Of a stretch of DNA of 21,483 nucleotides, positions 6,321 to 13,920 are shown piece after piece. The stretch is from Magnetococcales bacterium. GTDB taxonomy: Bacteria; Pseudomonadota; Magnetococcia; Magnetococcales; Magnetaquicoccaceae. Under the pieces are notes generated by a model. It had not been told where the DNA came from and searched no databases. It was given only the letters and a program-made list of their open reading frames with translations. Each line of letters opens with the position of its first letter. Within the stretch, counting starts at the first letter, position 1. The stretch lies in NCBI GenBank assembly GCA_015228895.1, contig JADGCR010000013.1:1-21483 (forward strand), given 5' to 3'. Made by a program: the position numbers and the translations under genes.

Positions 6321-9300
6321 ATGCATGCCATTAAATTCAAGATACTGGTAAAGTTCATCATGATCATCGGCGTGATCGTGGCATGCAGCGCCGTTGGCGT
6401 CTATTGGCAGCAACGGACCCAGAATGAACGGCAACTGCGGCAGGTCGTGAATGCGGTGCAAAACCATTTCGACGCCTTGCGACAGCACGAAACCGCCATC
6501 ATGCAGGCCTCCATCAGCGCCATCAAACGGATCGAGACCATCCGGAGCGCCTTCCTGGCGCAAAACCGGGCCGAACTGTATGCGCTCTCCAGGGATCTCT
6601 TCGAGGAATTGCGGCGTGAATTCAACATCACCCACTTTTATTATCACCTGCCGGACCGGGTCAATCTGTTGCGGGTCCACAAACCGGACCGGCATGGGGA
6701 CCGGATCGACCGGGCCACCACCAGGCTCGCCCTGGAGCGCGGGGGCACCGCTTCAGGTCTGGAACTGGGCCAGATGGGCACCCTGGCCCTGCGGATCGTC
6801 AGCCCCTGGTTCGATGGGGAACGGTTGATCGGTTTTCTGGAGTTGGGCAAGGAGATCGATCTGATGGTCCGTCAGGTCCAGCAACCGTTTCAGGTGGAAA
6901 GCTTCTGGTTCGTGCCCAAGAAAGGGTTGAGTCGGACCGACTGGCAGGAGGGCCAGCGCATGCTGGGCCAGAAGATGGAGTGGAACGCCTTTGCCGATCT
7001 GGTGGTCATTCAGAACATGAACCACACCCCACCCCCCGATTATCTGCACCGCCTCGCCAGGGAGTTGGGGGTGGAGGGCAAACGATTCTGGCACAACGTG
7101 CCCATGGGGGAAGACCACTTCAATGTGGGGCGCATTCCGATCCACGATCCCCTCGATCAGGAGGTGGCGTTCCTGCTGGTGACGCAGGATGCGACCGCGC
7201 AGGTCCATCAGTCCCAGTGGATCATCGCGTTGGGCGTTGTCGTGGGCATTTTTGGGGGCGTGGTGTTGATCGTGCTGTTTGGCGGCCTGCTGGACCGGCT
7301 GGAGAGACAGTTGCAGAAAGCCGAACAACGGGAGTCCCTGTTGGGACGCATCGTGGAGGCCTCCTGGAACCCCATCCTCCTGCTGGATGCCGCGACCCGT
7401 CAGATCGGACAGGTCAATCATGGGGCGCAGCGGGGTCTGGACTACAGCGAAAACGAGTTGCTCTCCATGAACATCCTGGACCTGATTCCGGAGGCGTTCA
7501 GAGAAAAATTCCTGCAGCACTTTCACGCCTTGAAAAGCGGTTTCAAGACCAGGGTCGCCATCGAAACCGAACTGCGCAAGAAGGATCTTTCCACCTTTCC
7601 CGTGGAGATGCATCTGCAACTGTTCGACGCGGAGCGCCCTCCGCTGGTGGTGGTGATGGTGCAGGACGTGACCATGCAGAAGCAGTTGCTGCGCTCGTTG
7701 CAGGATACCCTGACCGTGACGGAATCCGCCAACCGGATGAAAAGCGAATTTCTGGCCAATATGAGTCACGAAATCCGCACCCCGCTGAATGCCATTATCG
7801 GCATGACCGATTTGGTCCTGCACACCCACCTCTCCAGGGAGGAGGAGCAGCACAACCTGAAGATCATTCTGCAATCGTCGGAATCGTTGCTGGAACTGCT
7901 CAACTCGATCCTGGATGTCGCCAAGATCGACGCGGGTCGTCTGGTGCTGGAGCATGTGCCGTTCGATCTTTCGGGCCAGATCGAGAACGCCTGCGCGGCC
8001 TTGGCTCTGAAGGCGCATCAGAAGGAGGTGGAGCTGTACTGCCTGATCGAGCCGGATGTGCCGCCCACCGTGCTGGGGGATCCGGTGCGTGTCAAGCAGG
8101 TGCTCACCAACCTGATCAACAATGCGATCAAATTCACCGGGGAAGGGGAGGTGGTGCTGCGCATCCAGTTGCAGGAGTGCACCCGGCAGCCGACGGAAAA
8201 GGCCTGGCTGCATTTCACCGTCACCGATACGGGTGTGGGCATCCCCGCCGAGGTGCAGGGAGCGATTTTCGAACGGTTCATGCAGGCCGACGGCTCCACC
8301 ACGCGCAAATTTGGTGGCACGGGTCTGGGGCTGAACATCTGCAAGCATCTGGTCTCCATGATGGATGGGGAGATGTGGTTGGAGAGCGAGGTCGGGCGCG
8401 GGAGCGTTTTTCATGTGCTGATCCATTTTGATCTGGCCCAGCGGTGCGGTGTGGGCGAGTCCGGTCGGGAGGTCGATGAGCGTCGCCCGGAATCGCCCTG
8501 GTTTTCTTTGGAGGGGTTGCGGGTGTTGATCGCGGATGGTCATGTCACCGGGGGCAGGATCGTGGACCAGATTCTGTCGGTGGCCGGGGCCGTGGTGGAT
8601 CAGGTGCACGAGGGGAGCGCCGTGCGGGCGCGCATGGAAGAAGCCTGGAGGCATGATCAACCCTATGATCTGATGGTGCTGGATTTTGGTTTGTTGCAGG
8701 AGGCCATCGCGGACCCAGCCCGACTGGAACCCTACTCTGGTTGGCAGGGCAAGGTGGTGTTGCTGCTGCCTGTCAACGCGGACCAAAAGGGATGCGCCAA
8801 CTTTCCCTGGTTGCAGGGCGCGGGCGTGGTCCACAAGCCGGTCTGGAAGTTCCGGCTGCTGAAGGCGATCAAACAGCTGTTCTTCCAGGAAGCCGGAAAG
8901 GTGGAGAGCGTCGGGGTCGCTGTCGGCAATCCGGTCATTCCGCACAGGATCCTGGTGGTGGAGGATCATCTCCAGCATCAGAAGGTGGCGGCGTCCATTC
9001 TGGAATCTTGCGGTCATCTGGTCACCTGCGCCACCCAGGGTCGGGAGGCGCTGAACCGTTTGCGGCAAGGGGTGTACGATCTGGTGTTGGTGGATTGGAA
9101 CCTGTCGGACATGGACGGCTTCACCCTGGCACGTCATATCCAGGAGGCGGATCCGGCCTGTTTCGCCAGCATTGGGGTCTCCATCATCGCCGTCATTCCC
9201 AGAAGCGGCGTTCCTGGTGAGCAAAACTGTCTGGAAGCGGGCGCGGAAGGGTGCTATCGCAAGCCCTATCGCGCGGCGGAACTGTTGGCCCTGATGGGAG

Positions 9301-9677
9301 AGATGACCAGGCGGAGACAGATGAAAAAAATTGTTGCGGTCAAGAAGAGCACGACTCCGGTCTTGAAAGAGGTCCAGTTGGAGGCCGCGCTGCTGGCCCG
9401 GAAGCGGCAGGAGTTCCTGGAGCAGTTTCCGCGGCATCTGGAGGATTTGCAACGGGCCATCCTCGGCAGGAGTCTGGTGCAGATCGGCAAAGCCGTGCAG
9501 CTGTTGAATGATGCCTCCCGCGAGATCGGCGCCTGGAAGGTCGCGGTTCTGGGGATACGCCTGCGAGGCAGCGCGGAGCAGAATTGCTGGGATGAACTGC
9601 CGGATTCCCTGGAGAAATTGACTTGCCAGTGCCAGGATGTCCGGCAAGCCATTCTGGAAAAGGAACAGAGCCCATGA
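6321..9677 (+). CDS. Membrane hybrid histidine kinase with two receiver domains and a degenerate Hpt domain
   Basis: The 1118-residue protein is a sensor kinase of the inner membrane. In order: membrane helix (about 10-28); periplasmic sensor (about 30-298) resembling the double-sensory dCache_3 type (HFYYHLPDRVNLLRVHKPD...LELGKEI); second helix (about 300-320); PAS (about 337-455); dimerisation domain with phospho-acceptor H483 in MSHEIRTPLNA; ATPase with NLINNAIKF, DTGVGIP and GGTGLGLNI; receiver 1 (D788, but a weak acidic pair, LIADGH); receiver 2 with acidic pair (VVEDH), D925 in VDWNLSDMDG and a Lys in YRKPY; and a C-terminal Hpt-like region. In that last region the usual AHTLKGAS..IGA pattern reads VQLLNDASREIGA, with Gln 1060 where histidine should be. 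The signal sensed is unknown. AGGAA lies seven bases before the ATG. The stop codon overlaps the start of a receiver remnant. Confidence 0.92.
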   Translation: MHAIKFKILVKFIMIIGVIVACSAVGVYWQQRTQNERQLRQVVNAVQNHFDALRQHETAIMQASISAIKRIETIRSAFLAQNRAELYALSRDLFEELRREFNITHFYYHLPDRVNLLRVHKPDRHGDRIDRATTRLALERGGTASGLELGQMGTLALRIVSPWFDGERLIGFLELGKEIDLMVRQVQQPFQVESFWFVPKKGLSRTDWQEGQRMLGQKMEWNAFADLVVIQNMNHTPPPDYLHRLARELGVEGKRFWHNVPMGEDHFNVGRIPIHDPLDQEVAFLLVTQDATAQVHQSQWIIALGVVVGIFGGVVLIVLFGGLLDRLERQLQKAEQRESLLGRIVEASWNPILLLDAATRQIGQVNHGAQRGLDYSENELLSMNILDLIPEAFREKFLQHFHALKSGFKTRVAIETELRKKDLSTFPVEMHLQLFDAERPPLVVVMVQDVTMQKQLLRSLQDTLTVTESANRMKSEFLANMSHEIRTPLNAIIGMTDLVLHTHLSREEEQHNLKIILQSSESLLELLNSILDVAKIDAGRLVLEHVPFDLSGQIENACAALALKAHQKEVELYCLIEPDVPPTVLGDPVRVKQVLTNLINNAIKFTGEGEVVLRIQLQECTRQPTEKAWLHFTVTDTGVGIPAEVQGAIFERFMQADGSTTRKFGGTGLGLNICKHLVSMMDGEMWLESEVGRGSVFHVLIHFDLAQRCGVGESGREVDERRPESPWFSLEGLRVLIADGHVTGGRIVDQILSVAGAVVDQVHEGSAVRARMEEAWRHDQPYDLMVLDFGLLQEAIADPARLEPYSGWQGKVVLLLPVNADQKGCANFPWLQGAGVVHKPVWKFRLLKAIKQLFFQEAGKVESVGVAVGNPVIPHRILVVEDHLQHQKVAASILESCGHLVTCATQGREALNRLRQGVYDLVLVDWNLSDMDGFTLARHIQEADPACFASIGVSIIAVIPRSGVPGEQNCLEAGAEGCYRKPYRAAELLALMGEMTRRRQMKKIVAVKKSTTPVLKEVQLEAALLARKRQEFLEQFPRHLEDLQRAILGRSLVQIGKAVQLLNDASREIGAWKVAVLGIRLRGSAEQNCWDELPDSLEKLTCQCQDVRQAILEKEQSP

Positions 9678-9769
9678 AAATCTGGATTGTCGGTGATGAC
9701 CAGGACCCAAGCCCTTCCCGTCAGCTTTTGCTGACCAGATTGATCGAATACGAACTGCTGCCGGGATGA
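9674..9769 (+). pseudogene. Truncated response-regulator receiver remnant (31 codons)
   Basis: The ATG overlaps the kinase stop codon (ATGA), so it would be translated by coupling. The peptide begins MKIWIVGDDQDPSPSRQLLL, like the first strand and helix of a receiver domain (normally MKI-hydrophobic-VDDD...SRxLL), but the acidic triad is disturbed to GDD and the frame stops at 9769. The following 160 bases hold no recognisable continuation in any forward frame. I read it as the remains of a partner response regulator that was deleted. It could instead be a short real leader peptide, which is less likely. Confidence 0.45.
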
Positions 9770-9933
9770 CGTCAACGGCGCCATCGGGCCTCGATCCACC
9801 CCGCCGACTCACCCGCTGGCTTTTGGGAGGCGTTTGTGGCATGCTACACATCTGGTCGGAAGCGGGGAGTCCGGATCGGATGGGCGCCGGAGGCGTGTCG
9901 CTGTGAGTTCATTTTTTCTTTTGGGGATTTGTG

Positions 9934-10305
9934 ATGACGCAAGAGATGCAGGAAAATCCGACCATGGAAGAAGACCTGGATGAGTTGTTGGAGGAGAATC
10001 CATCCCTGCTGGATCGCGTCTCGATCCTGGAAGATGAGGTCAAACTGCTCAAGGCCGCCCTGTACGCGTTGCCCACCGCGCTTGAGAAAGAAAAACTGGA
10101 TGTGAAGAAGAACATGGAGGAGTTCAAGAATCTGCAGAATCGCCTGGCGGAAATCTCTTCCACCACGGTGCAATCCAGCCAGAAGATGGAACATCTGGGA
10201 AAAGCGGTGGATGTGGTCAAGAAGGAGACCAACTCCTGGCTGGTGATCATCATCATTTGTTTCAGCATTTTCTTTATCATCTCTCTATTTATCAGGACGG
10301 CTTGA
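9934..10305 (+). CDS. Tail-anchored coiled-coil membrane protein of unknown function
   Basis: The 123-residue protein has an acidic N-terminal stretch (MEEDLDELLEENPSLLDRV), a long predicted coiled coil over about residues 20-85 rich in Leu, Lys and Glu, and one C-terminal membrane helix (SWLVIIIICFSIFFIISLFI, about 101-120) followed by only a few residues. There is no signal peptide, so the coiled coil probably faces the cytoplasm. The ATG at 9934 is preferred over the adjacent GTG because GGGG lies seven bases upstream. A 164-base gap with no recognisable gene lies before it; the next gene begins one base after its stop codon, indicating an operon. I do not recognise the family; a scaffold or membrane-tether role is only a guess. 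Confidence 0.75.
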   Translation: MTQEMQENPTMEEDLDELLEENPSLLDRVSILEDEVKLLKAALYALPTALEKEKLDVKKNMEEFKNLQNRLAEISSTTVQSSQKMEHLGKAVDVVKKETNSWLVIIIICFSIFFIISLFIRTA

Positions 10306-10306
10306 C

Positions 10307-10651
10307 ATGGGAAGCGGATCGGGACAAGGGTTGACACAACTGGAGGACCACCATCAGATGGAGGAGGAGATCGGGGTGGAGGTCAAGAAGATTCTCCGTT
10401 CCAACATGCCCGGTACGGTGGGTCCGTTGCGTGAGTTGACCGAGCAGGAGAACCGGATCTTCGCGGATGACCTCCTGGAGTCCGTGGTGGAAGCGTGGAT
10501 TCCCCCGGCGCGGGCGGAACGGAAACTGATGGAACCCCGTCGCGACGCTCCGTCCGGGAGCGGTCGCCGCAAGCGACCGTCGGGGAACAAGGGGCGGAGA
10601 CGGAACAAAAAGAACAAACGATCCAAACACAGAAAGGACAAGAAACGATGA
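10307..10651 (+). CDS. Small protein with strongly basic C-terminal tail, unknown function
   Basis: The 114-residue product has an acidic first half ([38 protein letters not shown]) and a very basic second half from about residue 68, ending with a Lys/Arg-rich stretch ([19 protein letters not shown]). Such tails commonly bind nucleic acid or acidic surfaces. The start lies one base after the stop of the coiled-coil gene, and its own stop overlaps the ATG of endonuclease IV, so three genes are packed into one coupled unit. An AGGACGG site precedes the ATG. The frame is real-looking because of this packing, but I know no family. It might bring Nfo to DNA, or simply share its transcript. Confidence 0.65.
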   Translation: MGSGSGQGLTQLEDHHQMEEEIGVEVKKILRSNMPGTVGPLRELTEQENRIFADDLLESVVEAWIPPARAERKLMEPRRDAPSGSGRRKRPSGNKGRRRNKKNKRSKHRKDKKR

Positions 10652-11493
10652 AACGGGTGGGGGCGCATGTGAGTATCGCCGGGGGGGTGGCCAACGCCCC
10701 GGCGAATGCCAGGGCCATCGGGGCGCGGGCTTTTGCCATGTTCACCAAGAATCAACGTCAGTGGCAGGCCAGGCCGTTGACGGTCAAGGAGATCGACGCC
10801 TTCGGTGAGGCCATGGTCCGGGAGGGATATGGGGCCGACGACGTGTTGCCCCACGATGGTTATCTGATCAATCTGGGCCATCCGGACCCGACCTTGCGCA
10901 AAAACTCACTGGACGCCTTCATCGACGAGTTGGAACGCTGTCGCCTGTTGGGGCTGAACCGTTTGAACTTTCATCCCGGCAGCCATCTGCGCCTGATTTC
11001 GGAGGAGGCTTGTCTGGACCTCATCGCCGACTCCATCAATCGCGCCCTGGAGGCGGTTCCGGGCGTGACCGCCGTGATCGAGAATACCGCGGGTCAGGGT
11101 TCCAATCTGGGTTTCGCCTTTGAACACCTGGCCCATCTCATCCGGCGTGTGGAGGACAAATCCCGCGTGGGGGTTTGCCTGGATACCTGTCATGCTTTTG
11201 TGTCGGGTTACGAACTGCGGGACCGGGAGAGCTACGACCGGACCATGACCGCGTTTGCCGATGTGGTGGGTTTTTCCTACCTCAAGGGGATGCACCTCAA
11301 CGACTCCAAACCCGATCTGGGACAGAGGGTGGACCGGCATCACAGTCTTGGGCAGGGAAAACTGGGTCTGGAACCGTTCCGCTGGATCATGAACGATCCC
11401 CGCATGGAGGGGATGCCTTTGGTTCTGGAAACCATCGATGAAACCCTCTGGCCGGAAGAGATCCGGTTGCTCTACTCCTTCGCGGCTTCATGA
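10648..11493 (+). CDS. nfo: Endonuclease IV (AP endonuclease Nfo)
   Basis: The 281-residue protein is endonuclease IV, a zinc enzyme that cuts the backbone 5' of abasic sites and clears blocked 3' ends in base-excision repair. It has the TIM-barrel signature segments with metal-binding residues: GAHVSIAGG at the N-terminus, [30 protein letters not shown] and DRHHSLGQG, all in the family order and spacing. Length is usual for the family. The ATG overlaps the preceding stop codon (ATGA), with AAAGGAC about nine bases upstream; it is the third gene of a tight unit. A strong hairpin follows. Together with the EndoQ-like fusion in this window it covers deaminated-base and abasic-site repair. Confidence 0.95.
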   Translation: MKRVGAHVSIAGGVANAPANARAIGARAFAMFTKNQRQWQARPLTVKEIDAFGEAMVREGYGADDVLPHDGYLINLGHPDPTLRKNSLDAFIDELERCRLLGLNRLNFHPGSHLRLISEEACLDLIADSINRALEAVPGVTAVIENTAGQGSNLGFAFEHLAHLIRRVEDKSRVGVCLDTCHAFVSGYELRDRESYDRTMTAFADVVGFSYLKGMHLNDSKPDLGQRVDRHHSLGQGKLGLEPFRWIMNDPRMEGMPLVLETIDETLWPEEIRLLYSFAAS

Positions 11494-11507
11494 CGGGGAG
11501 GTTTTCC

Positions 11508-11548
11508 GCCCGCGACATGGATGGAGTCCGAGTGTCCATGTCGCGGGC
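11508..11548. terminator. Bidirectional hairpin between nfo and ppk2
   Basis: A perfect 14-base-pair stem (11508-11521 with 11535-11548, arm GCCCGCGACATGGA) encloses a 13-base loop in the 66-base space between two convergent genes. No T-tract follows on either strand, so it may act as a transcript-end stabiliser as well as a terminator. Confidence 0.7.
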
Positions 11549-11559
11549 CGGGCGAGTCG

Positions 11560-12438
11560 TCAGTCGATGCCGATCTCTTCGAAGACCGTGCGCACGATCC
11601 GTTTGTCGTAGTCCAGGAGCTCCTCGTTTTTCCCCTGGTAGGGGAGTTGGCTGAGGAAGTATTTGATGCCGTTGACCCGCGCCCGTTTCTTGTCGTTGGA
11701 CTTGATGATGGTCCAGGGACATTGGGCGGTGGAGGAGTAGAAGAACATGTCCTCCTTGGCTTTGGTGTAATCGTCCCACTTGTCCTGGGACTCCTTGTCC
11801 ACGGGGGAGAGCTTCCACTGCTTGAGGGGATCGTTCATGCGGCTGTTGAAACGACGCAGCTGCTCCTCCTTGCTGACCGAAAAGTAGAACTTGAACAGGA
11901 TGATCCCGGAGGAGACCAGCATCCGTTCGAATTCGGGGACGGTGCGCAAGTACTCCCGCACCTGATCCTTGCTGCAAAATCCCATGACCCGCTCCACCCC
12001 GGCCCGGTTGTACCAGCTGCGGTCGAAGAGGTGGATTTCACCCGCGGACGGGAGATGCTTGACGTAGCGCTGGAAATACCACTGGCTGCGTTCGCTCTCC
12101 GTGGGTTTGTCCAGGGCGATGACGTGACACCCGCGGGGGTTCATGTGCTCGATGAACCGTTTGATGGTGCCCCCCTTGCCGGAGGCGTCCCGGCCTTCGA
12201 ACAGGGCGATGATCTTGATGCCGTTCTCCTTGACCCAGTTTTGCATCTTCACCAGTTCGATGTGGAGCGGGGAGATGATCTTGAGATACTCCTCTTCGGA
12301 GAGCTTCTTGATTTTGGGTTGGGGAGATCGTTGCGCCTGCATGCTGCCCGCACCCAGAATGACCGGCTTGTCGCGTATGACAGAGGCTGGGCGATGGCTG
12401 GCGGCGTGGTTGTGGTCGTCAGATTTGGCGTGAGTCAT
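11560..12438 (-). CDS. ppk2: Polyphosphate kinase 2 (PPK2), copy 1
   Basis: The 292-residue protein is a single-domain PPK2, which moves phosphate between polyphosphate and nucleoside phosphates. Visible are Walker A FEGRDASGKGGTIKRF (Lys 88), Walker B HLFDRSWYNR (about 136-145), the ERVMGF segment and the lid region with WKLSPVD. The GRDxxGKGG form fits class I-like members that act on nucleoside diphosphates; that class is family knowledge, not shown here. The first ~40 residues (His/Ala-rich, MTHAKSDDHNHAASHRP) are an extra extension beyond the core. GGGAG precedes the ATG. It is the last gene of a minus-strand group behind the alpha/beta hydrolase, 52 bases away, and a TATAAT sits in that gap. 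It is about half identical by eye to copy 2 in the core. Confidence 0.93.
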   Translation of the reverse strand: MTHAKSDDHNHAASHRPASVIRDKPVILGAGSMQAQRSPQPKIKKLSEEEYLKIISPLHIELVKMQNWVKENGIKIIALFEGRDASGKGGTIKRFIEHMNPRGCHVIALDKPTESERSQWYFQRYVKHLPSAGEIHLFDRSWYNRAGVERVMGFCSKDQVREYLRTVPEFERMLVSSGIILFKFYFSVSKEEQLRRFNSRMNDPLKQWKLSPVDKESQDKWDDYTKAKEDMFFYSSTAQCPWTIIKSNDKKRARVNGIKYFLSQLPYQGKNEELLDYDKRIVRTVFEEIGID

Positions 12439-12481
12439 GGTGAAAATCTCCCGGCGAAGCTGGTGTTTTGGATGGTGGCGG

Positions 12482-12487
12482 ATTATA
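12482..12487 (-). promoter_or_regulatory. Candidate -10 box for ppk2 copy 1
   Basis: A perfect TATAAT on the minus strand lies at the right distance to give a leader of about 35 bases before the ppk2 ATG at 12438. No convincing -35 box is seen upstream, where the sequence belongs to the 3' end of the hydrolase gene. It may give ppk2 its own transcript. Confidence 0.35.
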
Positions 12488-12490
12488 GCC

Positions 12491-13351
12491 TCATTGCGGT
12501 TCGGTTTTCCATTGTTTTTTTTGTGCGGCCAGAAACCGAGTCAATCCCTCTTCGGCGGTTTTGCCGCCTTTGTGGAAACTGGTATCGTGGTGTCCGCGGG
12601 TCTCAAGCAGGCTTTTGGGTTCGTTGGCGGCGGCGAAGAGGTTCAGGGCGTGCTGGAAGGGGATCACCACATCGTCACGGCTGTGAATGATGAGCAGGGG
12701 AGCGTGTATGGATGGGAGCAGGGAGAGATTGTCGAAATGAATCCGGCTCATGAGGTGGATGGGCAAAAAGGGGTAGCGGCCCGCCCCCACGTCCGGGATG
12801 GAGGTGAAGCTTCCTTCCAGAATCAATCCGCCCGGGGGGTGTCGGGCGGCCAGCCAGGTCGCGGCCCCGCCACCCAGGGAGTGACCGTAATAGATCAGCC
12901 GCGCCGGGTCGATCTTGCGGGTGGTGGTCAGGTATTCCCGGGCCGCGAGGGCGTCCGCGTACACCCCCGCCTCGGTGGGATGCCCGGTGCTCAGGCCATA
13001 CCCCCGGTAGTCGAACAGAAACAGCTCCAGGCCCAAACGGGAGAACAGTTCGATGTGGGGACGCAAACCGGAGAGGACGCGGGTGTTGCCGTGAAAAAAC
13101 AGCAACAGCGGCTCCCCGGCCCTGCCGGGCATCCACCAGCCGTTCAGGCGCTCTCGCCCGCTGGCGAAAAAAACGTTTTCGTAGGGCATGCCCCAGGTCT
13201 CCGGGGTCTCCCCGATCCCGGCGCCGGGATGGAACACCATGCGGTTCTGAAAGAAAAACAGATATCCCCCCACGCCCACATAACCAGCCAGCAGGACCAG
13301 CGACAACCAGGCCACCACTCTGCCCGGTCGGAAGGGACGGGGAAAGGCCAT
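12491..13351 (-). CDS. Membrane-anchored alpha/beta hydrolase (BEM46/ABHD13-like)
   Basis: The 286-residue protein has one N-terminal membrane helix (about 13-34, VAWLSLVLLAGYVGVGGYLF), then an alpha/beta-hydrolase domain. The oxyanion-side motif is FFHGNT (85-90), the nucleophile is S158 in GHSLGG, the acid is D226 or D227 (HSRDD) and the base is His 254/255 or nearby in RGHHDTSFH. FDYRGYGLSTG is typical of the BEM46/ABHD13 branch, whose bacterial members are mostly uncharacterised esterase-like or acyl-chain hydrolases. The active domain probably faces the periplasm because the N-terminal residues before the helix are positively charged; that is inference. It starts nine bases after the Nudix stop with a poor ribosome site, so translation is probably coupled. 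The substrate is unknown. Confidence 0.85.
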   Translation of the reverse strand: MAFPRPFRPGRVVAWLSLVLLAGYVGVGGYLFFFQNRMVFHPGAGIGETPETWGMPYENVFFASGRERLNGWWMPGRAGEPLLLFFHGNTRVLSGLRPHIELFSRLGLELFLFDYRGYGLSTGHPTEAGVYADALAAREYLTTTRKIDPARLIYYGHSLGGGAATWLAARHPPGGLILEGSFTSIPDVGAGRYPFLPIHLMSRIHFDNLSLLPSIHAPLLIIHSRDDVVIPFQHALNLFAAANEPKSLLETRGHHDTSFHKGGKTAEEGLTRFLAAQKKQWKTEPQ

Positions 13352-13360
13352 GGGCGAGGA

Positions 13361-13780
13361 TCAGGATGGAGAGAGAAAGGAGGGGACCAGACGCATGATC
13401 TCCCGCAGTTTTTCCTCGTTCACCCTCTGGAGTGCCTCCTCCAGCGTGAGCCAGACACGCTGCCGGAAGCTTTCCAGCCATTGGTCCTGCACCGTGTCCA
13501 CCAGCATGACGAATACCTGGGCGACACAGGTTCCCTCCCATTTTTTGTACTGGTAGCTGCCGATGGGCTCCGGCAGCACCTGACCGGAGATACCCGCCTC
13601 TTCCAGGGCCTCCTTGGCGGCGGAGGCGGCGGGGGAGAGATCCGGCTCGATAATCCCCTTGGGGATCACCCAACGTTTTCCGGTCCGGGATGAGATCATC
13701 AAGACCCGCAGCGCCTCACCCCGGCCCCGCACGGGAATCACGGCGGATTGTCTGTAGTAGTATTCCGGATACTGGGCCAT
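13361..13780 (-). CDS. Nudix hydrolase (DIPP-like)
   Basis: The 139-residue protein has one Nudix domain. These enzymes hydrolyse a nucleoside diphosphate linked to another group, or dinucleoside and inositol polyphosphates. The Nudix box reads GIIEPDLSPAASAAKEALEE-AGI: the catalytic E-x-x-E-E core (KEALEEAG) is intact, while the first Glu of the consensus is Leu and the usual Arg is Lys. A Leu at that place is common in the DIPP-like branch (KG...LSPAEAAxEAxEEAG), so I do not read it as inactive. AAGGAG lies eight bases before the ATG at 13780; earlier in-frame starts have no such site. It leads the minus-strand group Nudix - hydrolase - ppk2, and its phosphate-ester chemistry matches its PPK2 neighbours, though its substrate is not shown. 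Confidence 0.88.
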   Translation of the reverse strand: MAQYPEYYYRQSAVIPVRGRGEALRVLMISSRTGKRWVIPKGIIEPDLSPAASAAKEALEEAGISGQVLPEPIGSYQYKKWEGTCVAQVFVMLVDTVQDQWLESFRQRVWLTLEEALQRVNEEKLREIMRLVPSFLSPS

Positions 13781-13823
13781 GGCGACATCTCCTTTTTTGG
13801 TTGCGCGTTCACTGCCAGACAGA

Positions 13824-13853
13824 AGAATAACAGCAAAAACACCTACTCGACAA
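13824..13853 (-). promoter_or_regulatory. Weak candidate promoter for the Nudix group
   Basis: On the minus strand TTGTCG (13848-13853) is followed after 18 bases by TATTCT (13824-13829), each matching four of six consensus bases. It lies in the 140-base divergent space between the Nudix gene and the second ppk2. I see no equally good promoter for the plus-strand ppk2. Confidence 0.25.
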
Positions 13854-13920
13854 CCCATGCCCGGATGGATACCATAGAGAAAACGGGTTTTGAATCCTTA
13901 CAGAGCCAGGAGCGTCGAGC

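Noticed and set aside
6753..9851. Minus-strand open frame of 1032 codons
   Set aside because: Antisense to the histidine kinase whose motifs are complete; sequence rich in His/Gln/Leu repeats typical of antisense frames.
9770..9933. Continuation of the receiver fragment after its stop
   Set aside because: No forward frame in this stretch shows receiver strands or the phospho-acceptor Asp, so I call it non-coding.
11521..13693. Two long plus-strand frames (389 and 418 codons)
   Set aside because: Both lie antisense to PPK2, hydrolase and Nudix genes with intact catalytic motifs.
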